Shown piece by piece: positions 21,251 to 29,741 of a DNA stretch of 64,000 bases. Location of the stretch: the NCBI RefSeq assembly GCF_020386635.1, contig NZ_CP081942.1:1922001-1986000 (forward strand), read 5' to 3'. Both the position numbers and the translations under genes were made by a program. Every line of letters starts with the position of its first letter. Within the stretch, counting starts at the first letter, position 1. The notes beneath the pieces were generated by a model, which did not search any database, was not told the DNA's origin, and saw only the letters and a list, made by a program, of their open reading frames with translations. The stretch is from Pseudomonas sp. MM211 (GTDB taxonomy: Bacteria; Pseudomonadota; Gammaproteobacteria; Pseudomonadales; Pseudomonadaceae).

Positions 21251-22174
21251 TCAACTGAAGGCCTGGACGATGCGCTCGCGCAGCTCGGCATTGGGCAGCC
21301 GGCCCTGGCCTGCCTTGAGATTGTCGACCACATAGCGCGGGTTCGAGGTGGCCGGAATCACCGCGGTAACCGCTTCGTTGGCGAGGATGAACTTGAGCAG
21401 CAACTGCGCCCAGGACGTCGCATCGATCTCGTTGGCCCACTCCGGCAGCGGCTTGCCTTTCACCCGGCCGAGCAGCTGCGCACGCTGGAACGGACGGTTG
21501 ATCAGCGTGGCGATGCCGTGCTCGGCACAGTAGGGCAGCAGGCGTTTCTCGGCATTGCGCTCGCCCACCGAATAGTTGAGTTGGACGAAGTCGACCTTCT
21601 CCTTGGCCAGCACCTCGAGCAGGTCGTCGTGGGCCGACTCGATGTAATGGGTGATACCGATGTAGCGCACCTTGCCCTGTTCGCGCAGCTCACGGGCCAA
21701 CGCCAACTGCGTGGTGGTGTCCTGCAGGTTGTGCACCTGTAGCAGGTCCATCTTGTCGGTCTGCAGGGCTTTCAGGCTCGCCTCGAACTGCGCCAGGCCG
21801 CGCTCGCGTCCGGTGCTCGACAGCTTGGAAGCGAGAAATGCCTTGCCCTGGGTCTTGGTGCGCTTGAGCAGCTCGCCGGTCACCGCTTCGGCGGTGCCGT
21901 AACTGGGGGCGGTATCGATCAGCGTGGCACCGCCATTGATGAAGGCGCGCACTACCTCGTCCAACGGTTTCAGGCTGGCGTCGTCGAGGCTTACGTTGAA
22001 GGTTTGCGACGTGCCCAGGCCGATCACCGGCAGCGCCTCGCCACTCGAGGGAATCTTGCGTTGCAGCAGCGGGGCCGGATTCGCGGCGAAAGCGAAGCCC
22101 GGCAACAACTGGCTACCGGCCGCGAGGGTCATCAGGGCAGCGCTGCCCTGCAGGAAATGGCGACGATTAGGCAT
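21251..22174 (-). CDS. Tat-exported aldo/keto reductase
   Basis: A 307-residue aldo/keto reductase with a twin-arginine leader (MPNRRHFLQGSAALMTLAAGSQLLPGFAFA). The AKR tetrad is present: Asp and Tyr in LIDTAPSYG, Lys in FLASKLSS, His in LQVHNLQD. NADPH-dependent AKRs are usually cytoplasmic, so an exported, probably periplasmic member is notable: it would have to fold with its cofactor before Tat export. The start at 22174 is fixed by the leader. No obvious operon partner. Confidence 0.8.
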   Translation of the reverse strand: MPNRRHFLQGSAALMTLAAGSQLLPGFAFAANPAPLLQRKIPSSGEALPVIGLGTSQTFNVSLDDASLKPLDEVVRAFINGGATLIDTAPSYGTAEAVTGELLKRTKTQGKAFLASKLSSTGRERGLAQFEASLKALQTDKMDLLQVHNLQDTTTQLALARELREQGKVRYIGITHYIESAHDDLLEVLAKEKVDFVQLNYSVGERNAEKRLLPYCAEHGIATLINRPFQRAQLLGRVKGKPLPEWANEIDATSWAQLLLKFILANEAVTAVIPATSNPRYVVDNLKAGQGRLPNAELRERIVQAFS

Positions 22175-22395
22175 GGCGTGCTCCAGAGGCTGGTTGAAGA
22201 GACAATGGCTTGAGACTAGACGCCCAGCCTCATGGATTGTCGACAGCCTGTTACCGGGTATGTCGCTAACGGTTGACCTGCTAAGAGGGAACCAAGCTTT
22301 ACGACGGCCATCACAGCTGAGCCCATCAGCTTCTCTGATGCGTCTGGAATGTTCAGGTTGCCTGCCTGAACCGTTGCCAAAGGATCCTGCAACCC

Positions 22396-22752
22396 GTGTT
22401 GTCTGGCCATCTGTTTTTACCCGTATTTGCTCTGCTGACACTACTGGGCGCTTGTACCCAGTACCGCGAAGTGCCGCCGCAAACTGCCGAAGGCCAGGCC
22501 TGCGTCCAGCAGTGCAACGAAACGCAGCGGGCCTGTGAGCGCCGTGAGGATGAGTCCTACCAAGGCTTCAAAGTCATCCATGACAGCCAGAACCAGAGCT
22601 ACCAGAACTGCCTGCATTCCACCGAAGATCCCAATCTCAAAACGCTGTGCCCGAAGCCCACGGCAATCGACGGGCCTGACTACCGAACCTGCTCGGAGGT
22701 CTACAAGAACTGCTTCGTCACATGTGGCGGCAGCTACGAGAAGATCGAGTAA
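22396..22752 (+). CDS. Small cysteine-rich lipoprotein of unknown function
   Basis: A 118-residue protein starting at GTG 22396 (AAAGGA upstream). The signal peptide ends in LLGAC, a good lipobox with lipidated Cys at about residue 20. The mature part has nine more cysteines (ACVQQCNETQRAC, NCLHS, LCP, TCSE, NCFVTCGG), probably forming disulfides in the periplasm. I do not recognise a family. It stands alone and is divergent from the exported AKR gene, 220 bp away, which may hint at shared control. Confidence 0.7.
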   Translation: MLSGHLFLPVFALLTLLGACTQYREVPPQTAEGQACVQQCNETQRACERREDESYQGFKVIHDSQNQSYQNCLHSTEDPNLKTLCPKPTAIDGPDYRTCSEVYKNCFVTCGGSYEKIE

Positions 22753-22772
22753 GCGCTGCATGGCAGGGTGGT

Positions 22773-22911
22773 GGCGGAAGCGGCCAGTGAGCAGAGCTTT
22801 TGTGGGAGAGGCTTTAGCCTCGATTTTGCCTAGCTAGGCGTAAAGAGCTCGCGGCTAAAGCGGATCGCCGCCCGGCCCCTCCCACAAGTTACGCGAACGT
22901 CTGCTTCCGCC
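22773..22911. repeat. Nested palindromic REP-containing element, copy B
   Basis: Ends GGCGGAAGCGG and CTGCTTCCGCC form near-perfect terminal inverted repeats. Inside is a REP pair: TGTGGGAGAGGCTTTAGCC, then GCGGCTAAAGC... CCCTCCCACA, including the string GCTAAAGCGGATCGCCGCCC shared with copy A and with the element at 33285-33369. TTGTAGCAGCC follows the right end in both A and B. Confidence 0.8.
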
Positions 22912-22958
22912 TTGTAGCAGCCAATTCAAACGCACATCTAATTGATCAAAATGATCTC

Positions 22959-23879
22959 TCACGCGCTCGCCGCCAGCTCCTCGAGAAAGGTCTCCAGCAC
23001 CAGGTGCGGGCGGCGGCCCTTGCGCGTCACCGAGGCCAGGTTGAGGTCGTAGAAGCGCGTGTCGGCTTTCAGCGCACGCAGGCGGCCTTCCTTGATCCAG
23101 GCGGCTGCGTAGTGATCCGGCAGGTAGCCGATATAGCGCCCGGTGAGGATCAGAAAGGCCATGCCTTCGCGATCCGAGGCGCTGGCTGTGCAGTTCAGGG
23201 CCTGGTAGTGGTTCTGGATGTCCGGTGGCAGGCGAAAGGTCGGGGCGATGGCGTCCTGGGCATTGAGGCGTTCGTCCGGCAGTTCCTTGTCATCCACATA
23301 GAACAACGGGTGGCCGACGGCGCAGTAGAGCAGCGAGCGCTCGTCGTACAGCGGTTGGTAATCGAGGCCGGAAAGGCCGCCAACCATCGGCACCACGCCC
23401 ACGTGCAGGCGCCCGTCGAGCACGCCCTGTTCGACCTCGCTGGGGGGCGTCATGCGGATATGCACGCGTACGTCCGGGCCGCGATCCTTGAGGCGGGCGA
23501 GGGCGCCGGTGATGCGCATGTGCGGCACCGTCACCAGGTTGTCGGTCAGGCCGATATTCAGCTCGCCGCGCAGGTGCTGGTGCAGGCCGTTGACCTCGGT
23601 GCGAAAACTCTCCAGCGCGGCCAGCAACTGCTGTGTCGACTGGTACACCTCGCGCCCTTCTTCGGTCAGCGCGAAGCCGGCGCGGCCGCGCTGGCACAGG
23701 CGCAGGCCGAGGCGCTGCTCCAGGTCGCTCATCTGCTGGCTGATCGCCGAGCGACCGATGCCCAGCGCGCTCTCCGCAGCGGAAAAACCACCGCACTCGA
23801 CCACGCTGCGAAACAGCTTGAGCAGGCGAATATCGAAATCGCTGACCTGAGCCAGGGGCTCCGGGCGTCGAACGCTCAT
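22959..23879 (-). CDS. bauR: LysR-type regulator of beta-alanine catabolism
   Basis: A 306-residue LysR-type activator: N-terminal winged helix (FRSVVECGGFSAAESALGIGRSAISQQMSDLEQRLGL) and a periplasmic-binding-like effector domain. It is divergent from bauA, as in P. aeruginosa, where BauR activates bauABCD in response to beta-alanine. The assignment rests on family plus position. The 188-bp intergenic region should hold its operator but also carries a REP pair. Confidence 0.82.
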   Translation of the reverse strand: MSVRRPEPLAQVSDFDIRLLKLFRSVVECGGFSAAESALGIGRSAISQQMSDLEQRLGLRLCQRGRAGFALTEEGREVYQSTQQLLAALESFRTEVNGLHQHLRGELNIGLTDNLVTVPHMRITGALARLKDRGPDVRVHIRMTPPSEVEQGVLDGRLHVGVVPMVGGLSGLDYQPLYDERSLLYCAVGHPLFYVDDKELPDERLNAQDAIAPTFRLPPDIQNHYQALNCTASASDREGMAFLILTGRYIGYLPDHYAAAWIKEGRLRALKADTRFYDLNLASVTRKGRRPHLVLETFLEELAASA

Positions 23880-23970
23880 TGTTTAGTCACCAGTGAACTG
23901 AGGATAAGAAGAGTCGGGTTTGAGTGACTTTATGCCTGTGGCACCTTTCCAGGCAACTGATGCACTTACT

Positions 23971-24028
23971 TGTGGGAGCGGCTTCAGCCGCGATTGCTGT
24001 CGATTCTCGCGGCTAAAGCCCCTCCCAC
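23971..24028. repeat. REP inverted pair in the bauR-bauA gap
   Basis: TGTGGGAGCGGCTTCAGCCGCGA and TCGCGGCTAAAGCCCCTCCCAC face each other 13 bases apart, the classical Pseudomonas REP doublet. It ends 39 bases before the bauA ATG. Confidence 0.85.
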
Positions 24029-24067
24029 GTTACTCCCGATCACGCCGCCACTGCCGAGGCCATCGCC

Positions 24068-25414
24068 ATGAACATGCCGCAGACCGCCACGCCGCCCCTG
24101 GCCAGCCAGCTCAAGCTGGATGCCCACTGGATGCCGTTTTCCGCCAACCGCAGCTTTCAGCGCGACCCGCGGATCATCGTCAGCGCCGAAGGCTCCTGGC
24201 TGACCGACGACTCCGGTCGCAAGGTCTACGACAGCCTGTCCGGCCTGTGCACCTGCGGCGCCGGTCACTGCCGCAAGGAGATTCAGGAAGCAGTCGCCAA
24301 GCAGCTCGGCACCCTCGATTACTCGCCGGGCTTTCAGTACGCCCATCCGCTGTCGTTCAAGCTGGCCGAGGAAGTCGCCGACCTGATGCCGGGTGACCTC
24401 AACCACGTGTTCTTCACCGGCTCCGGTTCCGAGTGCGCCGATACCGCCGTGAAGATGGCCAAGGCCTACTGGCGCCTGAAGGGCCAGGCCAGCAAGACCC
24501 GCATGATCGGCCGCGCCCGTGGTTACCACGGCGTCAACATCGCCGGCACCGCGCTCGGCGGCATTGGTGGCAACCGCAAGATGTACGGCCAGTTGATGGA
24601 TGTGGATCACCTGCCGCATACCCTGCAGCCGGGCATGGCCTTCACCAGGGGCGCGGCCGAGACTGGCGGCGTCGAACTGGCCAACGAGATGCTCAAGCTG
24701 ATCGAGCTGCATGACGCCTCCAACATTGCCGCGGTGATCGTCGAGCCGATGTCCGGCTCGGCCGGCGTCCTCGTGCCGCCTGCCGGTTATCTGCAGCGCC
24801 TGCGCGAGATCTGCACCCAGCACAACATCCTGCTGATCTTCGACGAAGTGATCACCGCGTTCGGGCGCATGGGCAAATGGACGGGCGCTGAGTATTTCGG
24901 CGTCACCCCGGACATCGTCAACGTCGCCAAGCAGATCACCAACGGCGCCGTGCCCATGGGCGCGGTGATCGCCACCCGCGAGATCTACCAGACCTTCATG
25001 GGCCAGCCGACGCCCGAGCACATGATCGAATTCACCCACGGCTACACCTACTCCGCCCACCCGGTCGCCTGCGCCGCCGGCCTGGCTTCGCTGGAGCTGC
25101 TCAAACGCGAGAACCTGGTGCAGCAGTCCGCCGAGCTGGCGCCGAAGTTCGAGAACGCCATCCATGGCCTCAAGGGCGCCAAGCACATCGTCGACATCCG
25201 CAACTGCGGCCTCGCTGGCGCGATCCAGCTGGCGCCCCGTGATGGCGACCCGTCGATCCGTCCCTTCGAGGCCGGTGTGGCACTGTGGAAAGCCGGCTTC
25301 TACGTACGTTTCGGCGGCGACGGCCTGCAGTTCGGGCCGATGTTCAACGCCAAGATCGAAGACCTCGACCGCGTGTTCAGCGCCGTGGGCGATGTCCTGC
25401 AAAGGATCGACTGA
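24068..25414 (+). CDS. bauA: Beta-alanine:pyruvate aminotransferase
   Basis: An omega-amino acid transaminase (PLP class III) moving the amino group of beta-alanine to pyruvate to give malonate semialdehyde. The 448 residues show GAGHCRKEIQEAV, the FFTGSGSECADTAVKMA phosphate-binding region, IFDEVITAFGRMG (PLP-ring aspartate) and the catalytic Lys in NVAKQITNGAVPMG. It resembles the well-known Pseudomonas omega-transaminases used on propylamines. Its stop overlaps the bauB start. Confidence 0.93.
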   Translation: MNMPQTATPPLASQLKLDAHWMPFSANRSFQRDPRIIVSAEGSWLTDDSGRKVYDSLSGLCTCGAGHCRKEIQEAVAKQLGTLDYSPGFQYAHPLSFKLAEEVADLMPGDLNHVFFTGSGSECADTAVKMAKAYWRLKGQASKTRMIGRARGYHGVNIAGTALGGIGGNRKMYGQLMDVDHLPHTLQPGMAFTRGAAETGGVELANEMLKLIELHDASNIAAVIVEPMSGSAGVLVPPAGYLQRLREICTQHNILLIFDEVITAFGRMGKWTGAEYFGVTPDIVNVAKQITNGAVPMGAVIATREIYQTFMGQPTPEHMIEFTHGYTYSAHPVACAAGLASLELLKRENLVQQSAELAPKFENAIHGLKGAKHIVDIRNCGLAGAIQLAPRDGDPSIRPFEAGVALWKAGFYVRFGGDGLQFGPMFNAKIEDLDRVFSAVGDVLQRID

Positions 25415-25707
25415 TGGCTGTCCGACAGCAGGCGGTAGCCACCGTGCAGGTGGATAACGACGAGGTGATCGTCACCGAATGGCGGTTCGCGCCGGGTAGC
25501 GAAACCGGTCGCCACCGGCATGGTTACGATTACGTGGTGGTGCCCATGACCGACGGCACGCTGCTGCTGGAAACCCCGGAGGGCGACAGGCACGCCCCGC
25601 TGGTGGCCGGGCAGAGCTACTTCCGCAAGGCGGGGGTGGAACACAACGTGATCAACGCCAGCGACCATGAAGTGGTCTTCGTCGAAACCGAAATCAAAGC
25701 GCATTGA
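25414..25707 (+). CDS. bauB: Small cupin protein of the bau operon
   Basis: A 97-residue single-domain cupin. The first metal motif is GRHRHGYDYVVVPMTDG and the second AGVEHNVINAS. It lies between the aminotransferase and the dehydrogenase, coupled to bauA by an ATGA overlap, as in P. aeruginosa bauB, whose exact role is unclear. A metal-binding accessory enzyme or sensor is possible. Confidence 0.85.
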   Translation: MAVRQQAVATVQVDNDEVIVTEWRFAPGSETGRHRHGYDYVVVPMTDGTLLLETPEGDRHAPLVAGQSYFRKAGVEHNVINASDHEVVFVETEIKAH

Positions 25708-25716
25708 AACCATTTC

Positions 25717-25777
25717 TGTAGGAGCCGGCTTGCCGGCGATGCTTGCAGGATTGATCGCCGGCAAGCCAGCTCCTACA
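25717..25777. repeat. REP inverted pair between bauB and bauC
   Basis: TGTAGGAGCCGGCTTGCCGGCGAT and ATCGCCGGCAAGCCAGCTCCTACA, a near-perfect pair with a 13-base loop. It fills most of the 95-base bauB-bauC gap inside the operon and could stabilise the upstream mRNA. Confidence 0.9.
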
Positions 25778-25802
25778 CAACGTCTCCAATCGAGGAAGCT
25801 CC

Positions 25803-27302
25803 ATGACCATCATCCAGCACCTGATCCACGGCGAACTCACCGACGGCCAGGGCGGCCGCAGCGCCGAGGTCTTCAACCCCGCTACCGGTGAAGCGGTACG
25901 CCGCGTCGCCCTGGCCGATGTGGCCACCGTGCAGCAGGCCATCGACTCTGCCAAGGAGGCGTTCCCGGTCTGGCGCAACACGCCGCCGGCCAAGCGCGCT
26001 CAGGTCATGTTCCGCTTCAAGCAACTGCTCGAGCAGCATGAGGACGCCATCGCCAAACTGATCAGCGAAGAGCACGGCAAGACCGTCGAAGACGCTGCCG
26101 GCGAACTCAAACGCGGTATCGAGAACGTCGAGTACGCCTGCTCTGCGCCGGAAATTCTCAAGGGTGAATACACCCGCAACGTTGGCCCCAACATCGACGC
26201 CTGGAGCGACTTCCAGCCGGTGGGCGTGGTCGCTGGCATCACTCCATTCAACTTCCCGGCCATGGTGCCTTTGTGGATGTATCCGCTGGCCATCGTCTGC
26301 GGCAACTGCTTCATCCTCAAACCCTCCGAGCGCGACCCCAGCTCCACCCTGTACATCGCCCAGTTGCTGCACGAAGCCGGCCTGCCCAAAGGCGTGCTCA
26401 ACGTCGTGCACGGCGACAAGACCGCAGTGGATGCGCTGATCCAGGCGCCCGAGGTCAAGGCCCTGAGCTTCGTCGGTTCCACGCCCATCGCCGAATACAT
26501 CTACGCCGAAGGCAGCAAGCGCGGCAAACGCGTGCAGGCCCTGGGTGGCGCCAAGAACCACGCGGTGCTGATGCCCGATGCCGACCTGGACAACGCCGTC
26601 AGCGCACTGATGGGCGCCGCCTACGGCTCTTGCGGCGAGCGCTGCATGGCCATCTCCGTGGCCGTGTGCGTGGGCGACCAGATCGCCGATGCGCTGGTCG
26701 ACAAGATTGTTCCGCAGATCAAGGCCCTGAAGATCGGCGCCGGCACCCAGTGCGGCCTCGACATGGGCCCGCTGGTCACCGCCGCGGCGAAGGACAAGGT
26801 CACCGGCTACATCGACGCCGGCGTGCAGGCGGGTGCCGAGCTGGTGGTGGATGGCCGTGGCCTGAGCGTGTCCGGCAATGAAAACGGCTTCTTCCTCGGC
26901 GGCACCCTGTTCGACCGAGTGACAGCGGACATGACCATCTACACCGACGAGATCTTTGGCCCGGTGCTGTGCATCGTCCGTGTGGACAGCCTGGAGGCGG
27001 CCATGCAACTGATCAACGATCACGAATACGGCAACGGCACCTGCATCTTCACCCGCGACGGTGAAGCCGCGCGGCTGTTCTGCGACGAGATCGAAGTGGG
27101 CATGGTCGGCGTCAACGTACCGCTGCCGGTACCGGTGGCCTACCACAGCTTCGGCGGCTGGAAGCGCTCCCTGTTCGGCGACCTCCACGCCTACGGCCCC
27201 GACGGCGTGCGCTTCTACACCCGCCGCAAATCCATCACCCAGCGCTGGCCGCAACGCAAGAGCCACGAGGCCGCGCAGTTTGCGTTTCCGAGTAATAGCT
27301 GA
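25803..27302 (+). CDS. bauC: Methylmalonate/malonate-semialdehyde dehydrogenase (acylating)
   Basis: A 499-residue CoA-acylating aldehyde dehydrogenase of the MmsA/IolA type, turning malonate semialdehyde into acetyl-CoA and CO2 with NAD. It shows the family GVVAGITPFNFPAMVPLWM, ILKPSERDPSS, LSFVGSTPIAEYIY, QALGGAKNHAVLMPDAD and the catalytic Cys in GSCGERCMAISVAV. The general-base Glu of ordinary ALDHs is replaced, as expected for this branch. Position after bauAB argues for bauC rather than the valine-pathway mmsA. Confidence 0.9.
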   Translation: MTIIQHLIHGELTDGQGGRSAEVFNPATGEAVRRVALADVATVQQAIDSAKEAFPVWRNTPPAKRAQVMFRFKQLLEQHEDAIAKLISEEHGKTVEDAAGELKRGIENVEYACSAPEILKGEYTRNVGPNIDAWSDFQPVGVVAGITPFNFPAMVPLWMYPLAIVCGNCFILKPSERDPSSTLYIAQLLHEAGLPKGVLNVVHGDKTAVDALIQAPEVKALSFVGSTPIAEYIYAEGSKRGKRVQALGGAKNHAVLMPDADLDNAVSALMGAAYGSCGERCMAISVAVCVGDQIADALVDKIVPQIKALKIGAGTQCGLDMGPLVTAAAKDKVTGYIDAGVQAGAELVVDGRGLSVSGNENGFFLGGTLFDRVTADMTIYTDEIFGPVLCIVRVDSLEAAMQLINDHEYGNGTCIFTRDGEAARLFCDEIEVGMVGVNVPLPVPVAYHSFGGWKRSLFGDLHAYGPDGVRFYTRRKSITQRWPQRKSHEAAQFAFPSNS

Positions 27303-27318
27303 GGTGGGGTGAGGTAGC

Positions 27319-27350
27319 GAAAAGGCCGATCAGTTAATCGGCCTTTTTAT
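27319..27350 (+). terminator. Terminator after bauC
   Basis: AAAAGGCCGATcagttAATCGGCCTTTTT: an 8-9 bp stem with a T-run. It ends the bau operon here. Confidence 0.85.
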
Positions 27351-27352
27351 TG

Positions 27353-27840
27353 GTGCCCGAGAAGTCTGCGTGCTGCCCATGCCTGTGGGAGGGGAACTGT
27401 GGGGCAGCAACTTGTGGGAGCGGGCCATGCCCGCGAATCTCTATCAGCAGCGACGCATTTCTTGCGGTTGTATCCACTCTTCTTGGATCGCACTCCGGCG
27501 CCGCCTATTTATCGCCTGCCAAACTGGTTTCGCCCTTACGGCGAGTCCCTTTTGGCAAACGCCGGATGGCCGGCCCCGCCCAAAAGGAACCAAAAGGTCT
27601 GTGCCCCTGCATCCGGGTCTCGCTCCATCATTGCTCCGAGGGCCCGGCCTAGGCGGCCCCCCACGAAGGGCCATCCCTGGCCCATCGCGGCTCTCGCGGC
27701 ATCCATGCCGCTCAACCCTCTACACAAGGATTCCGTTCGGCCCTCTGAAGGGGCGTATGCCTGATGCATTCCGTTGCACAGGATTCCACGTTGCTGACCC
27801 AGCGTGATAATCCATTCTAAGAGATGAGTTTAGAGTGAGT
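27353..27840. repeat. Gene-free block resembling a dispersed Pseudomonas intergenic repeat
   Basis: I see no credible gene in this 490-bp stretch. It contains a single REP (27412-27437) and then a block at about 27525-27610 (CGCCCTTACGGCGAGTCCC, TTTTGGCAAACGCC, CCAAAAGGAACCAAAAGG) that I recall as a sequence recurring in many pseudomonad genomes, often next to accessory genes. Its middle can fold, since TTTTGG faces CCAAAAGG. It borders the low-GC nuclease gene. Confidence 0.45.
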
Positions 27841-29676
27841 TTATATTGCTTGTTGCGTTGAAGATATTTTCTTTAAGATCTCAATTAATGGAAGAAAGGC
27901 CGAGAAACTTTCTTTTTTAAGAGGCTTTATGATTTCCTTGAAAAATTTGTCTTTACCAGCACCAATTTTTCTATATTTTATAGCTTCTTCTTGGAGGAAG
28001 TTTGTTATTTCAAAAGGCAAGTTTTCTTGGCGTTGGTTTCCTAATAAAAGCGCAGATTGAGCTGGTTTTATTTCTAGTGTTTTTCCGTCTGAAAATGGCT
28101 TTGCTAGAATTTCATCGTCAAAGAGATACTCTATGCAAAGATTTTTTGCCTTCACAAACCCTTTCCTAAACTCAGGTTCTGGAAGTAGAACGGCCCATGC
28201 CAATCTGTTCTTATGTTGCTTGACTTCTTCGTTCCAGTGGGCTGTAGAGAAGTTTTTGCTTAGTTTTTTGAATTCACTTTGTCCTTCATCATCATTATCA
28301 AAAATTGCAATGACGAGGCGGTTATCTTCTGGGTGAATTGATTCTATAAGCCTTGCTAGCGTGCCCGCGCCTCCGTTATCACCACTTCCGCCAGAGTTGT
28401 CACATGCTCTAATAAGAAAACTTATGTCTGTTCCTTCTGTTTTTTTAAAGGCCTCATCAATTATTTCTTTGTCAGTTCTTCCTTCGGTAACGATGAGTGG
28501 GCTATTTCGCTCGTTAGCTTCTGTTTCTAATTCTCGAATTCTCGTGTTTAGATTGTTGAGCTTTTCCAGCTCTGATGAGTAAAATTCATGTACTTCCTTT
28601 TGGATCTCCAGTATTCCAAGCTCTTCTTTAAGCTTTTCCTTGTGTTTGAAGTCTTCACTAAGTGCGATGTTGGCTACGATCGTGTCTGAGTTTTCTTGAG
28701 ATATGCGATAGCAGCTAACTTTTTCACCTTCTAATGCTATGAACGCAGGCGAGTGTGTGCTAACAAAAATCTGCGCTCTATCTGAATATTTGTTATGGAA
28801 GTCTCGCGCTATATTGGTAACGTGTGAGTACTCCAGCGCAATTTCTGGCTCTTCATAACCCCATATATAGAAATCATTGGTGTTTATCGCAATGTAGTAA
28901 AGCACGGAAGCAATATAGCGTGACTGTAATCCGTCGCCTCTAAATCGTAAAGGTACAGAACCGTCACTTGTTTTAGTTGAAACCAAAAAGGACTGGAATA
29001 AGGCGGATATATTGCTTGGAGGTGTAATGGAGGTTTCAATATGTGTTGCAGACTCGAAATCCGATTTTAGATCGCCTATTTGTCCTTCTATGTGCTCTGC
29101 TAAAGTATTGGCTGTAGCAAGCAATGCCTCGTTTTGGTTGATTGTAGAGTCTAATAATGTTCGTTGCAGTCGACTAAGAAGCTCGTTTACGTAAGCCCTG
29201 TCTCGTATTGCAGGGACATACTCAAAATGTATTTTGTTAAGAAAGGTTGCTAGGCTTCTTTGTGCGGTTGTTAGTGTTGATGGTAGTTTTTTTGCTTTTT
29301 CTAATGATGCTAAGTTGTTTGATTGTTCATATGTTCTGCTGTCCCTGTACCATTTTCTTTCTACGTTGAATTTCTCTGGCAGGCTTCCTTTGTAGTTTGT
29401 TGGGCGAATAAATTCAATTGTAATACTTATGAACTGCTTTCCTTTAACGCTCTCTTTTCGTACCTCTTCAAGTCGCTTTTTTGAGAAGTTGTCGTAAAAA
29501 TCAAAGCTGCTTTCCCAGTCGGTTTGCCCGTTGAAAAATAAATTCAGTGATTTGATTATATTCGATTTTCCTACGTCGTTTCTTCCGGAGATAATATTAA
29601 TTGATGAGCATTTTTTTAGGTCGGCGTAATGAAGTGAGCGGAAGTATTTTATGGTGACTTTGTTGATTATCTGCAT
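27841..29676 (-). CDS. OLD-family ATP-dependent nuclease (AAA + TOPRIM), low GC
   Basis: A 611-residue protein with an ABC/AAA-type ATPase N-terminus and a TOPRIM nuclease C-terminus. Visible are Walker [10 protein letters not shown] (31-39), a DGLQSRY signature-like stretch, Walker [10 protein letters not shown] near residue 273, the STHSPAF switch His, then TOPRIM motifs VTEGRTDKE (near 396) and AIFDNDDEG (near 457). OLD proteins include the P2 phage Old nuclease and Gabija GajA and often act in phage defence. No UvrD-like helicase or reverse transcriptase is adjacent, so it resembles a class 1, stand-alone OLD. GC is about 38% in sampled lines against above 60% around it: clear sign of transfer. 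It lies 65 bp behind the NYN gene on the same strand. Confidence 0.88.
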   Translation of the reverse strand: MQIINKVTIKYFRSLHYADLKKCSSINIISGRNDVGKSNIIKSLNLFFNGQTDWESSFDFYDNFSKKRLEEVRKESVKGKQFISITIEFIRPTNYKGSLPEKFNVERKWYRDSRTYEQSNNLASLEKAKKLPSTLTTAQRSLATFLNKIHFEYVPAIRDRAYVNELLSRLQRTLLDSTINQNEALLATANTLAEHIEGQIGDLKSDFESATHIETSITPPSNISALFQSFLVSTKTSDGSVPLRFRGDGLQSRYIASVLYYIAINTNDFYIWGYEEPEIALEYSHVTNIARDFHNKYSDRAQIFVSTHSPAFIALEGEKVSCYRISQENSDTIVANIALSEDFKHKEKLKEELGILEIQKEVHEFYSSELEKLNNLNTRIRELETEANERNSPLIVTEGRTDKEIIDEAFKKTEGTDISFLIRACDNSGGSGDNGGAGTLARLIESIHPEDNRLVIAIFDNDDEGQSEFKKLSKNFSTAHWNEEVKQHKNRLAWAVLLPEPEFRKGFVKAKNLCIEYLFDDEILAKPFSDGKTLEIKPAQSALLLGNQRQENLPFEITNFLQEEAIKYRKIGAGKDKFFKEIIKPLKKESFSAFLPLIEILKKISSTQQAI

Positions 29677-29741
29677 CTCTTTGTAAGCTCTTTATTTTAA
29701 TTGGTGCGTGTTGAGTCGTAAGTGCGCAAGCAACCGCGTGC

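Noticed and set aside
23880..24067. Sigma-54 promoter for bauA at GTGGCACCTTTCCAGGCA
   Set aside because: TGGCAC is present but no TTGC occurs at the required distance.
25803..27302. mmsA of the valine pathway
   Set aside because: The enzyme family is shared, but there is no mmsB or mmsR nearby, and it follows bauA and bauB.
27360..27810. Small proteins in overlapping frames of the 27.4-27.8 kb block
   Set aside because: Several frames are open at once, none with an SD or protein-like composition; it fits a non-coding repeat better.
27841..29676. Gabija (GajA-GajB) or retron-associated OLD system
   Set aside because: No UvrD/PcrA-like helicase gene and no reverse transcriptase or msr-msd-like sequence is adjacent.
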